In this document: in pieces, positions 26,513-36,155 of the stretch
Position numbering within the stretch: the first letter of the stretch is position 1
Layout: every line of letters starts with the position of its first letter
Assembly: GCA_019638515.1 (NCBI GenBank)
Contig: JAHBTS010000002.1
Location: forward strand, 427,558-491,557
Length of the DNA: 64,000 nt
From: Chitinophagales bacterium
GTDB lineage: Bacteria; Bacteroidota; Bacteroidia; Chitinophagales; LD1
Direction: 5' to 3'
Notes under the pieces: generated by a model
Told to the model about the DNA's origin: nothing
The model's database searches: none
What the model saw: only the letters and a program-made list of their open reading frames with translations
Translations under genes and position numbers: made by a program

Positions 26513-27310
26513 ATGGTTCTTGATTTAAACGGCAAAAACGCATACGTTGGCGGCAGCAGCAAAGGAATAGGAAAAGCCATTGCTTTTGAATTGGCAAAAG
26601 CAGGTGCCAATATCACCTTTGCAGGCAGAACCGAAACCGAGCTAATGCAAAACCTAATAGACCTTAGCTTTATTAGTAAAAACGAGCAAAAACACGATTA
26701 CGTAGTAGTAGATAACAGCCAGCCCGATAAACTAAAAGCTGCTGTAGAACGCCATAAAAAGAAAACCGCCAAGCAATACCACATACTCATAAATAATACC
26801 GGAGGTCCACCCTCCGGTAACATTGCTTTAGCTACCGAAATTGAATTTGTAAAAGCATTCGAAGCACACTTGATTTGCAACCACATTTTAGCACAATTGC
26901 TGGTTGAAGATATGAAACAAGCCCACTTTGGCAGAATAGTAAATGTAATCTCCACCTCTGTAAAACAGCCGCTTCCCAACCTTGGCGTAAGCAATACCGT
27001 GCGTGCTGCAGTTGCCAACTGGGCAAAAACCTTAGCCAACGAACTTGCACCTTTGGGTATTACCGTAAACAATGTGCTGCCTGGCGCAACCGAAACAGGG
27101 CGACTCAAACAAATTATTGCCAACAACAGCAGCAAAGCAGACGTTGCCATACAAGACTATGAGCAAAAAATGAAAAACGAAATTCCCATGAAGCGCTTCG
27201 CCAAACCCGAAGAAATTGCAGCTGCTGCGGTATTTCTCTGCTCACCTGCTGCAGCTTATATCACAGGAATAAACTTGCCGGTAGATGGCGGCAGAACCGC
27301 TTGCCTGTAG
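26513..27310 (+). CDS. Atypical short-chain dehydrogenase/reductase
   Basis: The 265-residue protein has a classic SDR fold: an NAD(P)-binding loop GGSSKGIGKAIA, the NNTGG (NNAG-like) motif and a C-terminal GITVNNVLPG segment. The catalytic YxxxK is absent. At that place the sequence reads GVSNTVRAAV, with Ser160 for Tyr and Arg164 for Lys. A known SDR subgroup shows the same SNxxR replacement, so the gene is not simply decayed, but ordinary ketoreductase activity is doubtful. It begins 5 bases after the phosphatase gene. The substrate is unknown. Confidence 0.82.
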   Translation: MVLDLNGKNAYVGGSSKGIGKAIAFELAKAGANITFAGRTETELMQNLIDLSFISKNEQKHDYVVVDNSQPDKLKAAVERHKKKTAKQYHILINNTGGPPSGNIALATEIEFVKAFEAHLICNHILAQLLVEDMKQAHFGRIVNVISTSVKQPLPNLGVSNTVRAAVANWAKTLANELAPLGITVNNVLPGATETGRLKQIIANNSSKADVAIQDYEQKMKNEIPMKRFAKPEEIAAAAVFLCSPAAAYITGINLPVDGGRTACL

Positions 27311-27374
27311 CAAAAACATAGCACACCGCTTTCCCTAAAAAAAACAAAACAGTTTTTTGCATCATTGTATCGTT

Positions 27375-27382
27375 TAACTTTG
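27375..27382 (+). promoter_or_regulatory. -7 box ahead of the DUF1599 gene
   Basis: TAACTTTG is a perfect TAnnTTTG match 10 bases before the ATG at 27393. No consensus -33 box is found at 18-21 bases, so the promoter is only half supported. Confidence 0.35.
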
Positions 27383-27392
27383 AGCGCACAGC

Positions 27393-27938
27393 ATGAATAC
27401 ATCGCAACAATTTGACGAACAAATTTCTATTTGCCGCGATATCTTTTTAAAAAAGGCAAAAGACTACGGCACATCGTGGCGCGTAATGCGCCCCAAAAGC
27501 ATTACCGACCAATTATTTATAAAAGCTCAGCGTATTCAAACCATTGAAGAAGCACAACAAAAAATGATAAACGAAGGCGTAGAGTCTGAGTTTATAGGCT
27601 TAGTTAACTATGCCATTATTGGGCTGCTTCAAATTAAAATGCAAAACGATAAACGCATTATTATTTCCGCCAACGAAATTTTACAACATTACGACCTGGA
27701 AGTTGCCAACATTAAAACGCTTATGATGGCAAAAAACCACGACTATGGCGAAGCTTGGCGCAATATGCGCACCGAATCTTTTACAGATTTAATTCTAATG
27801 AAACTGCTCCGCATTAAACAAATAGAAGACAATCTCGGGCAAACAATTATTAGCGAAGGTGTCGATGCAGGCTACACCGACATTGTCAACTATGCCATTT
27901 TTGCACTCATACAGCTGTCTGAAAGAAAACACAACTAA
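27393..27938 (+). CDS. DUF1599 (Nmad1-like) protein, duplicated domain
   Basis: The 181-residue protein consists of two copies of the same helical unit. Copy 1 has KKAKDYGTSWRVMRPKSITDQ and GLVNYAIIGLLQI; copy 2 has MAKNHDYGEAWRNMRTESFTD and DIVNYAIFALIQL. This fits DUF1599, also called nucleotide modification associated domain 1, which is linked in some phages to modified nucleotides. In Bacteroidota it is a common chromosomal gene of unknown role, often beside a DoxX-like gene, as here. There is no signal peptide. Confidence 0.85.
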   Translation: MNTSQQFDEQISICRDIFLKKAKDYGTSWRVMRPKSITDQLFIKAQRIQTIEEAQQKMINEGVESEFIGLVNYAIIGLLQIKMQNDKRIIISANEILQHYDLEVANIKTLMMAKNHDYGEAWRNMRTESFTDLILMKLLRIKQIEDNLGQTIISEGVDAGYTDIVNYAIFALIQLSERKHN

Positions 27939-27966
27939 TTTTTTTCACCATTCATAATTCAAAACT

Positions 27967-29244
27967 ATGAACGTTTATTCTCTATTTGCGCTTATTGGAA
28001 CTATTGCATTGGGGCTATATGCCATCCGCTATATTTTGCAAAAACCCAAGCATCTTGTATTTACCTATATCCAATTTTTTGTAGGCACACTGTTTATCTT
28101 TTCAGGCGCGGTAAAAGCTATAGATCCGCTGGGAACCTCCTATAAAATGCACGACTACTTTTCTGCCTTCAGCCAGTTTGGATTAAAAGATTTTTGGGCT
28201 TTACTAAGCGATTGGAGCACGCCTTTGGCAGTATTCATGATTGTATTTGAAATAGTTTTAGGTATTGCCATTTTAATCGGTTGGCAAACCAAACTCACCT
28301 TGTGGCTTAGCTTTGCCATGCTTATATTCTTTACCATTCTCACAGGTTTTACCTACCTGAATGGCTACGATTGGCAACTATTTTTTAGTAAAGGAAATTT
28401 AGTATTCGAAGAAAAAAACATGAAAGTAACCGATTGCGGCTGCTTTGGCGATTTTGTAAAATTAAAACCTTGGGTATCGTTCTACAAAGATATTTTCTTA
28501 GATATACTTATTGTGATACTTATTGCAGGCTCATCAAAAATTGAACCTCTATTTTCAAACATTGTGCGCCACACCATTATTGTTGTAAGCACGGTTGGCA
28601 CATGGTTGTTTTGTCTTTCAAACTACGTATGGAATTTGCCAATTGTAGATTTTAGACCTTACAAACCGGGCAACAACATCCGCGAACTACGCAAAGAAAA
28701 AGTACCGCCAAAAACCGAAATGACATTCATCTATAAAAACACTAAAACAGGAGCAGAAAAAGAATTTGGCATGAATGAACTTACCGCCATAAATTCCGAA
28801 GAATGGGAATTTAAAGACCGTAAGGATAAAGTACTCGATCCGGGAGTTCCTGCCGTAATTACCAACTTGTTTATTAGCGATGAACACAAAAACGATATTA
28901 CCGACCAATTGCTAAACGACCCCAATTATTCGCTCATGATTGTTGCATACAAATTGGGTAAAACCAACGAAGCCGCATTTAAACAATTAAATGCCCTTGC
29001 AGAAAAAACACAAGCCAAAAAACTGAATGTATATTGTGTAACTAGTGGCGATATCAATATCGAAGATTTCAGAACCAAAAACCAAACCGCCTATCCATTT
29101 TACACAGCCGATGAAACACCATTAAAAACAATCATCCGTTCCAATCCTGGATTGGTATTGCTAAAAAATGGCGTAGTAAAAGCCATGTGGCACCACAACC
29201 ACCTACCTACTTTTGAAACACTCGAAAAAGATTATTTACAATAA
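27967..29244 (+). CDS. DoxX/MauE-like membrane protein (BT_3928 type)
   Basis: The 425-residue protein has an N-terminal half of four or five transmembrane helices resembling DoxX/MauE proteins (FVGTLFIFSGAVKAIDPLG). The MauE-like cysteine motif VTDCGCFGDF lies around residue 158. The C-terminal half, from about residue 240, is soluble and probably periplasmic, without a clear CxxC thioredoxin site. The architecture fits the BT_3928 family of Bacteroidota. A redox or quinone-linked role is plausible but unproven. It follows the DUF1599 gene by 28 bases. Confidence 0.78.
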   Translation: MNVYSLFALIGTIALGLYAIRYILQKPKHLVFTYIQFFVGTLFIFSGAVKAIDPLGTSYKMHDYFSAFSQFGLKDFWALLSDWSTPLAVFMIVFEIVLGIAILIGWQTKLTLWLSFAMLIFFTILTGFTYLNGYDWQLFFSKGNLVFEEKNMKVTDCGCFGDFVKLKPWVSFYKDIFLDILIVILIAGSSKIEPLFSNIVRHTIIVVSTVGTWLFCLSNYVWNLPIVDFRPYKPGNNIRELRKEKVPPKTEMTFIYKNTKTGAEKEFGMNELTAINSEEWEFKDRKDKVLDPGVPAVITNLFISDEHKNDITDQLLNDPNYSLMIVAYKLGKTNEAAFKQLNALAEKTQAKKLNVYCVTSGDINIEDFRTKNQTAYPFYTADETPLKTIIRSNPGLVLLKNGVVKAMWHHNHLPTFETLEKDYLQ

Positions 29245-29327
29245 ACATCACCAATAATTCATTTACACAATATGAATTTCGTGATAAAAAATTTATGTAC
29301 GTTTGGCATCTAAAAATTTCAAAAACA

Positions 29328-31124
29328 ATGAATTTTAAATCAACCAAAATTGTTGCAGCAAGTGTTGCCTTTGCTGCATTATTAGCTGCTTGTGGCGGAG
29401 GAGGAAACAAAAGTGAAGGCGTAAAAAGCAAACGAGCCGGCATAAACGAAGTAGTCATCCACATTTCTGCCGATCCAGACAAATTAAACGGTTTAACTTC
29501 AACATCTTCTAACGCCAGCGAAATAGAGCGAAACATTTTTGCAGGCATGTTAGACAATCAATTAGACTCTCCATTTACCATTATTCCGGGCTTGGCAAAA
29601 GCACGTCCGCTTATTGAAGAAATTACAGAGGGAGAACTAAAAGGCGGATTAAAAATAACCTACGAACTACGCGAAGAAGCAAAATGGGACAATGGTTCAC
29701 CCATTACTGTAGACGATATACTATTCACCCTCAAAACAATTAAAAACCCAAAAGTAGATTGCGAACACCTACGCTCCTACTACGATTTTATTGTTGATGT
29801 AGTTACCTATCCTGACAATAACAGAAAATTCACCTTCTTGTGTAAAGGAAAATACTTCCAAAGCGAAACTTGGAGTGCCATTACACCTTTCCCTGAATAT
29901 GTGTACGACCCGGAAAAATTGATGCGCAAGTTCGAATACAAAACCTTCAATAACCCTAAGGAAGTTGAAAAGCTGAAAGGCAATGCCGACATCATAAAAT
30001 TCGCAGAACAGTTTAACTCCGAAAAATTTGCACGCGAACCGGAAGGCGTTTCAGGAGCCGGACCTTACGCTCTAGAAAAATGGATAACAGGGCAACGCGT
30101 TATTCTTAAGAAAAAACAAAATTACTGGGGCGAAAAATTTGCCAGTGAAAATCCTGAATTCAGCAACCTGCCCGATAAGCTAATCTTTGAAATTATCAAC
30201 GACCAAAGCGCCACCTTGGCTGCAGTAAAAGGCGAAAACATTGATGTAGCTTCATCTTTCAAATCCAAAGATTTTCTTGATTTAGAAAAAGATGAAAAAT
30301 TAACTGCCAAATACAAACTCGAAAAACCAACACAATTAGTGTACTCCTATTTAGGCTTAAACATGCGCGACCCAAAAACTAGCGATGTAAAAGTACGCAG
30401 AGCCTTAGCACACCTAATTGACATCGATCAAATTATCGAAAAAATTTCATACGGTATGGCAACCCGCGTAGTTGGCCCCACCAGCCCACAACGCCCATAC
30501 TACAACAACAATTTAAAACTTATTCCTTTTGATATTGCAGCAGGTAATCAGTTATTAGACGAAGCCGGATGGAAAGACAGCGATGGCGATGGCGTGCGCG
30601 ATAAAATGATAAACGGCAAAAAAGTGAAACTTTCGCTCACCGTTAAAATGCCAAGTGGCAACGAAGTTTCAGAAAGAATAATACTCCTTTACCAAGAAAA
30701 CTGTAAAAAAGCCGGAGTAGAAATTTCTATTGCACCAAAAGAATGGACCGTATTCTTAGAAGAAATAAAAGTGCATAACTTCGAAATGTATATGGGCAGT
30801 TGGGTTTCGCACCCGCTCAGCGATGATCCAAAACAAATCTGGCACACATCTTCTTACGATGGCGGCAGCAACTACGTTGGCTTTGGCGACCAAAAAAGCG
30901 ATGAAGTAATAGATAAACTTCGCTACGAATTAGACGAAACTAAACGCAACGAACTATACAAAGAATTTCAACGCTTAGTGTACGAAGCACAACCTTATAT
31001 TTTTATGTCTTCACCATTAAACAAAGTGGCCATACATAAACGCTTTACCAATGGAAGAGCAAGAGTTTGCCGCCCCGGCTATCTTGCAAAAGAATTTAAG
31101 TTAGATCCTAATTTCGGGAAATAA
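29328..31124 (+). CDS. ABC transporter substrate-binding lipoprotein, family 5 (peptide type)
   Basis: The 598-residue protein has a lipoprotein signal with lipobox LAAC followed by CGGGG. An SBP_bac_5 domain follows: GLAKARPLIEEI, YELREEAKWDNGSPITVDDILFTL (the family signature) and RRALAHLIDIDQI. These proteins bind oligopeptides or nickel for DppA/OppA-like importers. No permease or ATPase gene is adjacent, so the partner is elsewhere. The ATG at 29328 is preferred over the one at 29295 because it starts a normal lipoprotein signal. A strong terminator follows. Confidence 0.9.
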   Translation: MNFKSTKIVAASVAFAALLAACGGGGNKSEGVKSKRAGINEVVIHISADPDKLNGLTSTSSNASEIERNIFAGMLDNQLDSPFTIIPGLAKARPLIEEITEGELKGGLKITYELREEAKWDNGSPITVDDILFTLKTIKNPKVDCEHLRSYYDFIVDVVTYPDNNRKFTFLCKGKYFQSETWSAITPFPEYVYDPEKLMRKFEYKTFNNPKEVEKLKGNADIIKFAEQFNSEKFAREPEGVSGAGPYALEKWITGQRVILKKKQNYWGEKFASENPEFSNLPDKLIFEIINDQSATLAAVKGENIDVASSFKSKDFLDLEKDEKLTAKYKLEKPTQLVYSYLGLNMRDPKTSDVKVRRALAHLIDIDQIIEKISYGMATRVVGPTSPQRPYYNNNLKLIPFDIAAGNQLLDEAGWKDSDGDGVRDKMINGKKVKLSLTVKMPSGNEVSERIILLYQENCKKAGVEISIAPKEWTVFLEEIKVHNFEMYMGSWVSHPLSDDPKQIWHTSSYDGGSNYVGFGDQKSDEVIDKLRYELDETKRNELYKEFQRLVYEAQPYIFMSSPLNKVAIHKRFTNGRARVCRPGYLAKEFKLDPNFGK

Positions 31125-31136
31125 CAACTCCCTTAA

Positions 31137-31170
31137 AAAAAAAAGCCATCGCAACCCGATGGCTTTTTTT
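31137..31170 (+). terminator. Terminator after the peptide-binding lipoprotein gene
   Basis: AAAAGCCATCG (31141-31151), loop CAACC and CGATGGCTTTT (31157-31167) form a perfect 11-bp stem ending in a T run, 16 bases after the stop. Confidence 0.85.
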
Positions 31171-31264
31171 ACAATTATTAAAACCTTGTTGCGTTTTATC
31201 CGTAATAGTTTTTAGTAAAAACACCAAATCTATTGCATAATTTTACCTGCAAACCCTCATTGGA

Positions 31265-33094
31265 ATGTCTCTTCAAGAATCCCAAAAGGATAACTTAGTA
31301 CCTAATAAGCCTGCTTTGGATATATTTTCCGAAGTGCTTTCGCTTATAGCAACTGCAAGAGCCGAAAGGCTTCAGCGCAGCTATAAATGCATTGAATATG
31401 CAGAAAAAGCAGTTTCGCTGGCGCTTGCCAACCAGCTTACTTTCCAAGCAGCCGAAGCCAAAGTAGAAATTGCCAATTACTACACCAACGTACTGCGCGA
31501 CTACAATGCAGCACTACACCACGCACTAGAAGCACATGTACTTTTAGGCAACGAATACCAACCATTTTTAAGCGCCAACATCTTTAAACTCGTAGGAGTT
31601 TGCTACCACTGGACAGGGAACTTTACCAATGCCGTTTCTAACTACCTGCAAGCAGCTAAAATTTTAGAAATAGAAATACCAAAAACAAGAGAAGAACTCC
31701 TCTTGGCTGGTAGTTTGCACTACAATATCATTCTAATATACCAGCATCTTGCATTCGATGAAGAAAAGTTTGTACACCTAACCAAAGCAATAGAATTTTA
31801 CGAAAAAGCCAATTACAAAGATGGCATTGCAAAATGCTACAGCCTCTATGCCGATTATCATAAAGATGTAAAGCACCACCCACAAAAAAGAAAAGAACTC
31901 TTTGAAAAAGCACTAGCCATTTTTAAAGAAACAAACAATAAAGTAGGCGAACTATCCTGCATTTGCCCCCTTGGTTTAGTTTATTGCGAAATAGGCGAAA
32001 CCGAAAAAGGATTCCAATTGCTCCACTCCGGTTTGCAAGAAATGGAAGCCACGCAAATTCCCGATTACATTGCCGCGGCACACAACTATTTTGCACGTGC
32101 CTACCGCCATTTAAAGCAATACGAAAAATCTATAGAGCACTACATTATGGTAGAAGAACTTCTACTTAAAAATAAGCGCGAAGTTGAACTGCACGACCTT
32201 TACGAAGAAATGGCTCTCACATTAGCAGAATCTGGCGATTACAAATCGGCATACGATTACCGCCTTAAATTCGGCAAAGTAAAAGGCGAATGGATGAACT
32301 TCGACAAAGCTACCACGCTACACAATGCCACCATGCGCTTTGCTATAGAAAAACAAGAACGCGAAGCACAATTACAACAACAAAAAAACGAACAAGTTCA
32401 AGATTACATACGCCAACTACAACTCTCCAACGAAGAGTTGAAACAAATTGCCTATGTAGCTTCGCACGATTTGCGCGAGCCACTCCGTATGATAAACAGC
32501 TACACCAAATTATTAGATAAATCCATAGCTGCAAGCGGCACTCCCGAAGCAAAAGAATATACGGCAGTAATCCATTCCAGCGCCAAACGCATGTACGAAA
32601 TGATTCAAGACATGATGGCACTGAGCCAAGCAAATGCCAATATATCTTTACAACAAGTAGATGTAACCGAAATTGTAAGCGAAGTACAATCTGTACTATC
32701 CATCATCATCAAACATCGAAATGCAGTACTTACATGCAGCCCGCTGCCCATCATAAACAGCGATAAAACCTTACTCTTTCAAATATTCCAAAACCTTATT
32801 GCCAATGCCATAAAATATAACCGTAGCCAACAACCTATTATAGAAATACACTACCAATTTTCAAACAACAAGCATCAATTCGAAGTACACGATAATGGCA
32901 TAGGCATACCCGAATCGCAACGCGAAAAAGTGTTTTACATATTTGCCAGATTACATAAAGAAAGCGAAGTAAGCGGCAGCGGAATTGGCTTAGCCGTATG
33001 CAAAAAAGCAGTAGAAAAACTACATGGGAAAATTTGGATTGAAACAAGCCATTTAGGAGGCACAAGCATAAAATTTTATTTACCCAACGCTTAA
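31265..33094 (+). CDS. Cytoplasmic TPR-sensor histidine kinase (first of a tandem pair)
   Basis: The 609-residue protein lacks a signal peptide and membrane helices. Residues about 20-350 form tetratricopeptide-like helical repeats, followed by a coiled coil. The H box YVASHDLREPLRMI carries the predicted phosphorylated His401. The ATPase domain shows N (NLIANAIKYN), G1 (HDNGIGIP) and G2 (GSGIGLAVCKKA) boxes. No receiver or output domain is attached and no response regulator gene is near. It is a paralogue of the next gene, 39 bases downstream. The input signal is unknown; TPRs suggest protein binding. Confidence 0.9.
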   Translation: MSLQESQKDNLVPNKPALDIFSEVLSLIATARAERLQRSYKCIEYAEKAVSLALANQLTFQAAEAKVEIANYYTNVLRDYNAALHHALEAHVLLGNEYQPFLSANIFKLVGVCYHWTGNFTNAVSNYLQAAKILEIEIPKTREELLLAGSLHYNIILIYQHLAFDEEKFVHLTKAIEFYEKANYKDGIAKCYSLYADYHKDVKHHPQKRKELFEKALAIFKETNNKVGELSCICPLGLVYCEIGETEKGFQLLHSGLQEMEATQIPDYIAAAHNYFARAYRHLKQYEKSIEHYIMVEELLLKNKREVELHDLYEEMALTLAESGDYKSAYDYRLKFGKVKGEWMNFDKATTLHNATMRFAIEKQEREAQLQQQKNEQVQDYIRQLQLSNEELKQIAYVASHDLREPLRMINSYTKLLDKSIAASGTPEAKEYTAVIHSSAKRMYEMIQDMMALSQANANISLQQVDVTEIVSEVQSVLSIIIKHRNAVLTCSPLPIINSDKTLLFQIFQNLIANAIKYNRSQQPIIEIHYQFSNNKHQFEVHDNGIGIPESQREKVFYIFARLHKESEVSGSGIGLAVCKKAVEKLHGKIWIETSHLGGTSIKFYLPNA

Positions 33095-33133
33095 TTAAAC
33101 TTTAATCAAAAACAAACGTACAAGAGTAAAGCA

Positions 33134-34921
33134 ATGAGTGTGTCATCTTCCATGCAAACGCAATTCTTCCACTTAATTGAAAAAGCAGAACAGCTTGTGA
33201 AATCACAGAGTGTTCAGGCAGAGCAATTGGCAAAAGAAGCCTTAGCCATTGCCGAACAAGCGGGTAATGCCGAGTGGCAAGCAGAAGCACTCTATCAGTT
33301 AGCCTCCTTTAACTCAAAAGTTGCATCGCAATTTAAAGTAAGCAATCAACTCTGCGAGCAAGCGCTGGTTTTAGCCAACAGCAAAAAAAATGTATTGCTG
33401 CAAACCCGCCTTCTGCGCCTCATGGGTATGAATGAGCACTACCTTGGCATTTGGGAAAATGCACAGCAACGCTACCAAGATGCCGTTCAACTCCTCGAAG
33501 CCCAACCCGCACTAAACCACGCACTAGAAGAAGAGCTTGGCTATTTGTATTACTATATTTCGGTACTCCACAAAAGTTCCGAAACCAAAGAATATCCGCT
33601 CGAATGCCTCCAAAAATCTATTTCCATTTTTGAGCGCATAGGCAACAAAGAAGGTTTGGCACGCTGCTACAACATGCTTGCCAACCACCTAAACGAGGTA
33701 AAAAACCACCGCGAAGCACTAGAATATCATTTAAAAGCACTCGTACTTTTTGAAGAAGGTAACGAAACCTACTTTGCATCCGTAGTTCAAAATAATGCAG
33801 GCTACAGCTATTGCGAACTAGGCGATTTCGAAAAAGGTTTCGAACTCCTCAACCGCTCCTTACAAACCAAACTAACATTTGGCAACCAAAATTCTATTGC
33901 CAATTCCTATATCCATTTAGGAATGGCACATAAACTAAAAGGCAATTGGCAAGAATCGCTGCACTACTTTCACGAAGGCGAAAAAATTCTGAAAGATTTA
34001 GACAGTAAAAGCGACCTCAACACCGTTTACCAATACCTTTCCGAAGTATATGCCGCAGCAGGCGATTTTAAGCAGGCATACGAGTACCACATTCGTTACG
34101 ATCGTACTAAAGACGAAATGTTCAACTTCGATAAAGCAGCCGCCATTATGGATGCCAAATCAAGATTTGAACTCGAAAAGAAAAAGAAAGAAGCAGAAAT
34201 GCTTCGCCAAAAAAACAACGAAATAGAAAACTACGCACACCAACTCGAAATTTCAAACAACGAGTTAAAGCAGTTTGCACACGTAGCATCGCACGATTTA
34301 AAAGAGCCGTTGCGCATGATAAGCAACTACATTAACCTGCTCGAAAAACAATTAGAGCCGCAACAAAATGAGCAAGTACAAACCTACATGGGTTTTGTAA
34401 ACGAAGGCGCCAAAAGGATGTATGCACTCATAAACAGCCTCTTGGAATTTTCTAAACTAAACAACGAAGTACAAGTTGAAACCATAGACTTAAATACCAC
34501 CATTACCGATATCCGCAACCGATATGCAGAAGTATTGCAGCATGTTGCCTTTTCGGCCGATAACTTGCCAACGGTAAATGCCGATTACACACACATGTAC
34601 AGCTTGTTTGAAAACCTCATCAATAATGCCGTTAAGTTCAATCTAAGTACCAAGAAAATTGTAAAAGTAGAATACAACAACACCGAAAAAACACACGAGT
34701 TTAAAGTAATAGACAACGGCATAGGAATTGCTAAAGAATATGCCGAAAAAGTATTTGTTATTTTCCAAAGACTCAATGCCCGCAACCAATTTTCGGGAAC
34801 AGGCATTGGACTTGCCATTTGCAAGAAAATTATAGATAACCTAAAAGGTAAAATTTGGGTAGAAAGCAATGAATTTGGTGGTTGCACCTTCTGCATTTCT
34901 ATTCCTAAAGAATCGGTATAG
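33134..34921 (+). CDS. Cytoplasmic TPR-sensor histidine kinase (second of a tandem pair)
   Basis: The 595-residue protein has the same layout as its upstream neighbour: TPR-like repeats to about residue 340, a coiled coil with KKKKEAEMLRQKNNEIEN, the H box HVASHDLKEPLRMI (His387), and ATPase motifs NLINNAVKFN, IDNGIGIA and GTGIGLAICKKI. The kinase halves are clearly alike and the sensor halves more diverged, as expected after tandem duplication. Neither protein has membrane segments. Its stop codon abuts the convergent glycosyltransferase stop with no gap. Confidence 0.9.
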   Translation: MSVSSSMQTQFFHLIEKAEQLVKSQSVQAEQLAKEALAIAEQAGNAEWQAEALYQLASFNSKVASQFKVSNQLCEQALVLANSKKNVLLQTRLLRLMGMNEHYLGIWENAQQRYQDAVQLLEAQPALNHALEEELGYLYYYISVLHKSSETKEYPLECLQKSISIFERIGNKEGLARCYNMLANHLNEVKNHREALEYHLKALVLFEEGNETYFASVVQNNAGYSYCELGDFEKGFELLNRSLQTKLTFGNQNSIANSYIHLGMAHKLKGNWQESLHYFHEGEKILKDLDSKSDLNTVYQYLSEVYAAAGDFKQAYEYHIRYDRTKDEMFNFDKAAAIMDAKSRFELEKKKKEAEMLRQKNNEIENYAHQLEISNNELKQFAHVASHDLKEPLRMISNYINLLEKQLEPQQNEQVQTYMGFVNEGAKRMYALINSLLEFSKLNNEVQVETIDLNTTITDIRNRYAEVLQHVAFSADNLPTVNADYTHMYSLFENLINNAVKFNLSTKKIVKVEYNNTEKTHEFKVIDNGIGIAKEYAEKVFVIFQRLNARNQFSGTGIGLAICKKIIDNLKGKIWVESNEFGGCTFCISIPKESV

Positions 34922-36055
34922 CTATTGCGCCATTGCTCGCTCACAACTCTTCCAAAGCAATTCGGCAGTTTCTTTCCAAGAGTATTTCTTATGTTGCACT
35001 AATCCCTGAGCTATTAAGTTACTTCGCAAAGTTGCATCATTAAAAAGCATCTTCATTTTAGCAGCAATATCTCCAACATTTTCGGGCTGTGCCAACAATG
35101 CCGCATTGCCACAAATTTCGGGCATAGAAGATACGGCAGATGTAATTACAGGAACACCGCAAGCCATTGCCTCTAATGGCGGCACCCCAAAACCTTCAAA
35201 CAAACTTACATACAAAGAGCCAAAAGCTCCGCCAATTGCAAGTTGCATATCTTCTAAAGAAAGCCGTCCGGTAAAATTTATATCCTCTTTATGTTGCAAT
35301 GTTTCCCATGTGCTGAATATCTCACCGGTTTGCCAACCCTTTGCTCCGGCAATTACCAGTTTCATATCGCTGCCCGTTTCTTCTTTAAACAAGTTAAATG
35401 CCCGCAGCATATTGGCAACATTCTTGCGTGGATTCACAGAGCCTGCATACACAAAATACTCCTTTCCCGCTGCAAAAGTATCACTTGCCTGCTGCTTTTG
35501 AACCGTTGTTAATGGCAAAAAATTCTCTTTCACAGCACTATACACCACATCAATTTTTTGCGGCTCAATACCGTAGTACTTAGCAATATCACTTTTAGAA
35601 TATTCCGAAACAGTAGCAATTCTTGCTGCCTTATGTGCAAACCGAGGCATAAAAAACTCGTAATACTTCTGCTGCAAAAACTTATTGTGCTGCGGAAAAT
35701 GCTCATAGGCAATATCGTGCATTACTGCAAGTTGCGGCACTGCTGCACGCAAAGCACAATAGCCATCGGGCGATAAAAATAAATCCGGCTTATGCTGGTT
35801 TAGCCAGTTGGCAACACTCCATTCAAACCACCACACATACAAAAAAGGATGACGTGCCTGCGGAAACAACTCCACAGCATACACATTGGAAGCATAAATA
35901 AATTCAGTGCTATGCTTTCTGTCGAATAAAAAGTAAAAATCAATATCCGGATTGGCAGCAACAATATGCCTTAATGTTTCGTGTGTAAAATAACCTATGC
36001 CTTCTAATTTATCTTTAAGCAGCAATCTGGTGTTTACAGCAATTTTCCTTTTCAC
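34922..36055 (-). CDS. Glycosyltransferase family 4 (GT-B)
   Basis: The 378-residue enzyme (from GTG 36055) begins with KIAVNTRLLLKDKLEGIGYFT, typical of mannosyl/galactosyl-type GT4 enzymes. The donor-binding half has YAGSVNPRKNV, VIAGAKGW and the conserved EGFGVPPLEAMACGVPVI loop with its E(x7)E-like arrangement. No in-frame ATG is available; TTG at 36073 and GTG at 36055 are the only plausible starts, and the GTG places the first beta strand at the usual distance. The product is unknown. It is divergent from mvaA. Confidence 0.88.
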   Translation of the reverse strand: MKRKIAVNTRLLLKDKLEGIGYFTHETLRHIVAANPDIDFYFLFDRKHSTEFIYASNVYAVELFPQARHPFLYVWWFEWSVANWLNQHKPDLFLSPDGYCALRAAVPQLAVMHDIAYEHFPQHNKFLQQKYYEFFMPRFAHKAARIATVSEYSKSDIAKYYGIEPQKIDVVYSAVKENFLPLTTVQKQQASDTFAAGKEYFVYAGSVNPRKNVANMLRAFNLFKEETGSDMKLVIAGAKGWQTGEIFSTWETLQHKEDINFTGRLSLEDMQLAIGGAFGSLYVSLFEGFGVPPLEAMACGVPVITSAVSSMPEICGNAALLAQPENVGDIAAKMKMLFNDATLRSNLIAQGLVQHKKYSWKETAELLWKSCERAMAQ

Positions 36056-36140
36056 ACAATGGCTTTGGCGCAATAATAAGGCATTTCACACAGCTGCAAC
36101 TATGAAAAAAAACAAAGTCCTTTTCTATCTTTTATATTCC

Positions 36141-36148
36141 TAAATTTG
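36141..36148 (+). promoter_or_regulatory. -7 box ahead of mvaA
   Basis: TAAATTTG is a perfect TAnnTTTG match, ending 7 bases before the ATG at 36156. No consensus -33 element is found at the expected distance. Confidence 0.35.
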
Positions 36149-36155
36149 CACAGCA

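Noticed and set aside
29295-29327. Earlier ATG for the peptide-binding lipoprotein
   Set aside because: The 11 added residues would precede a complete lipoprotein signal peptide that starts at 29328.
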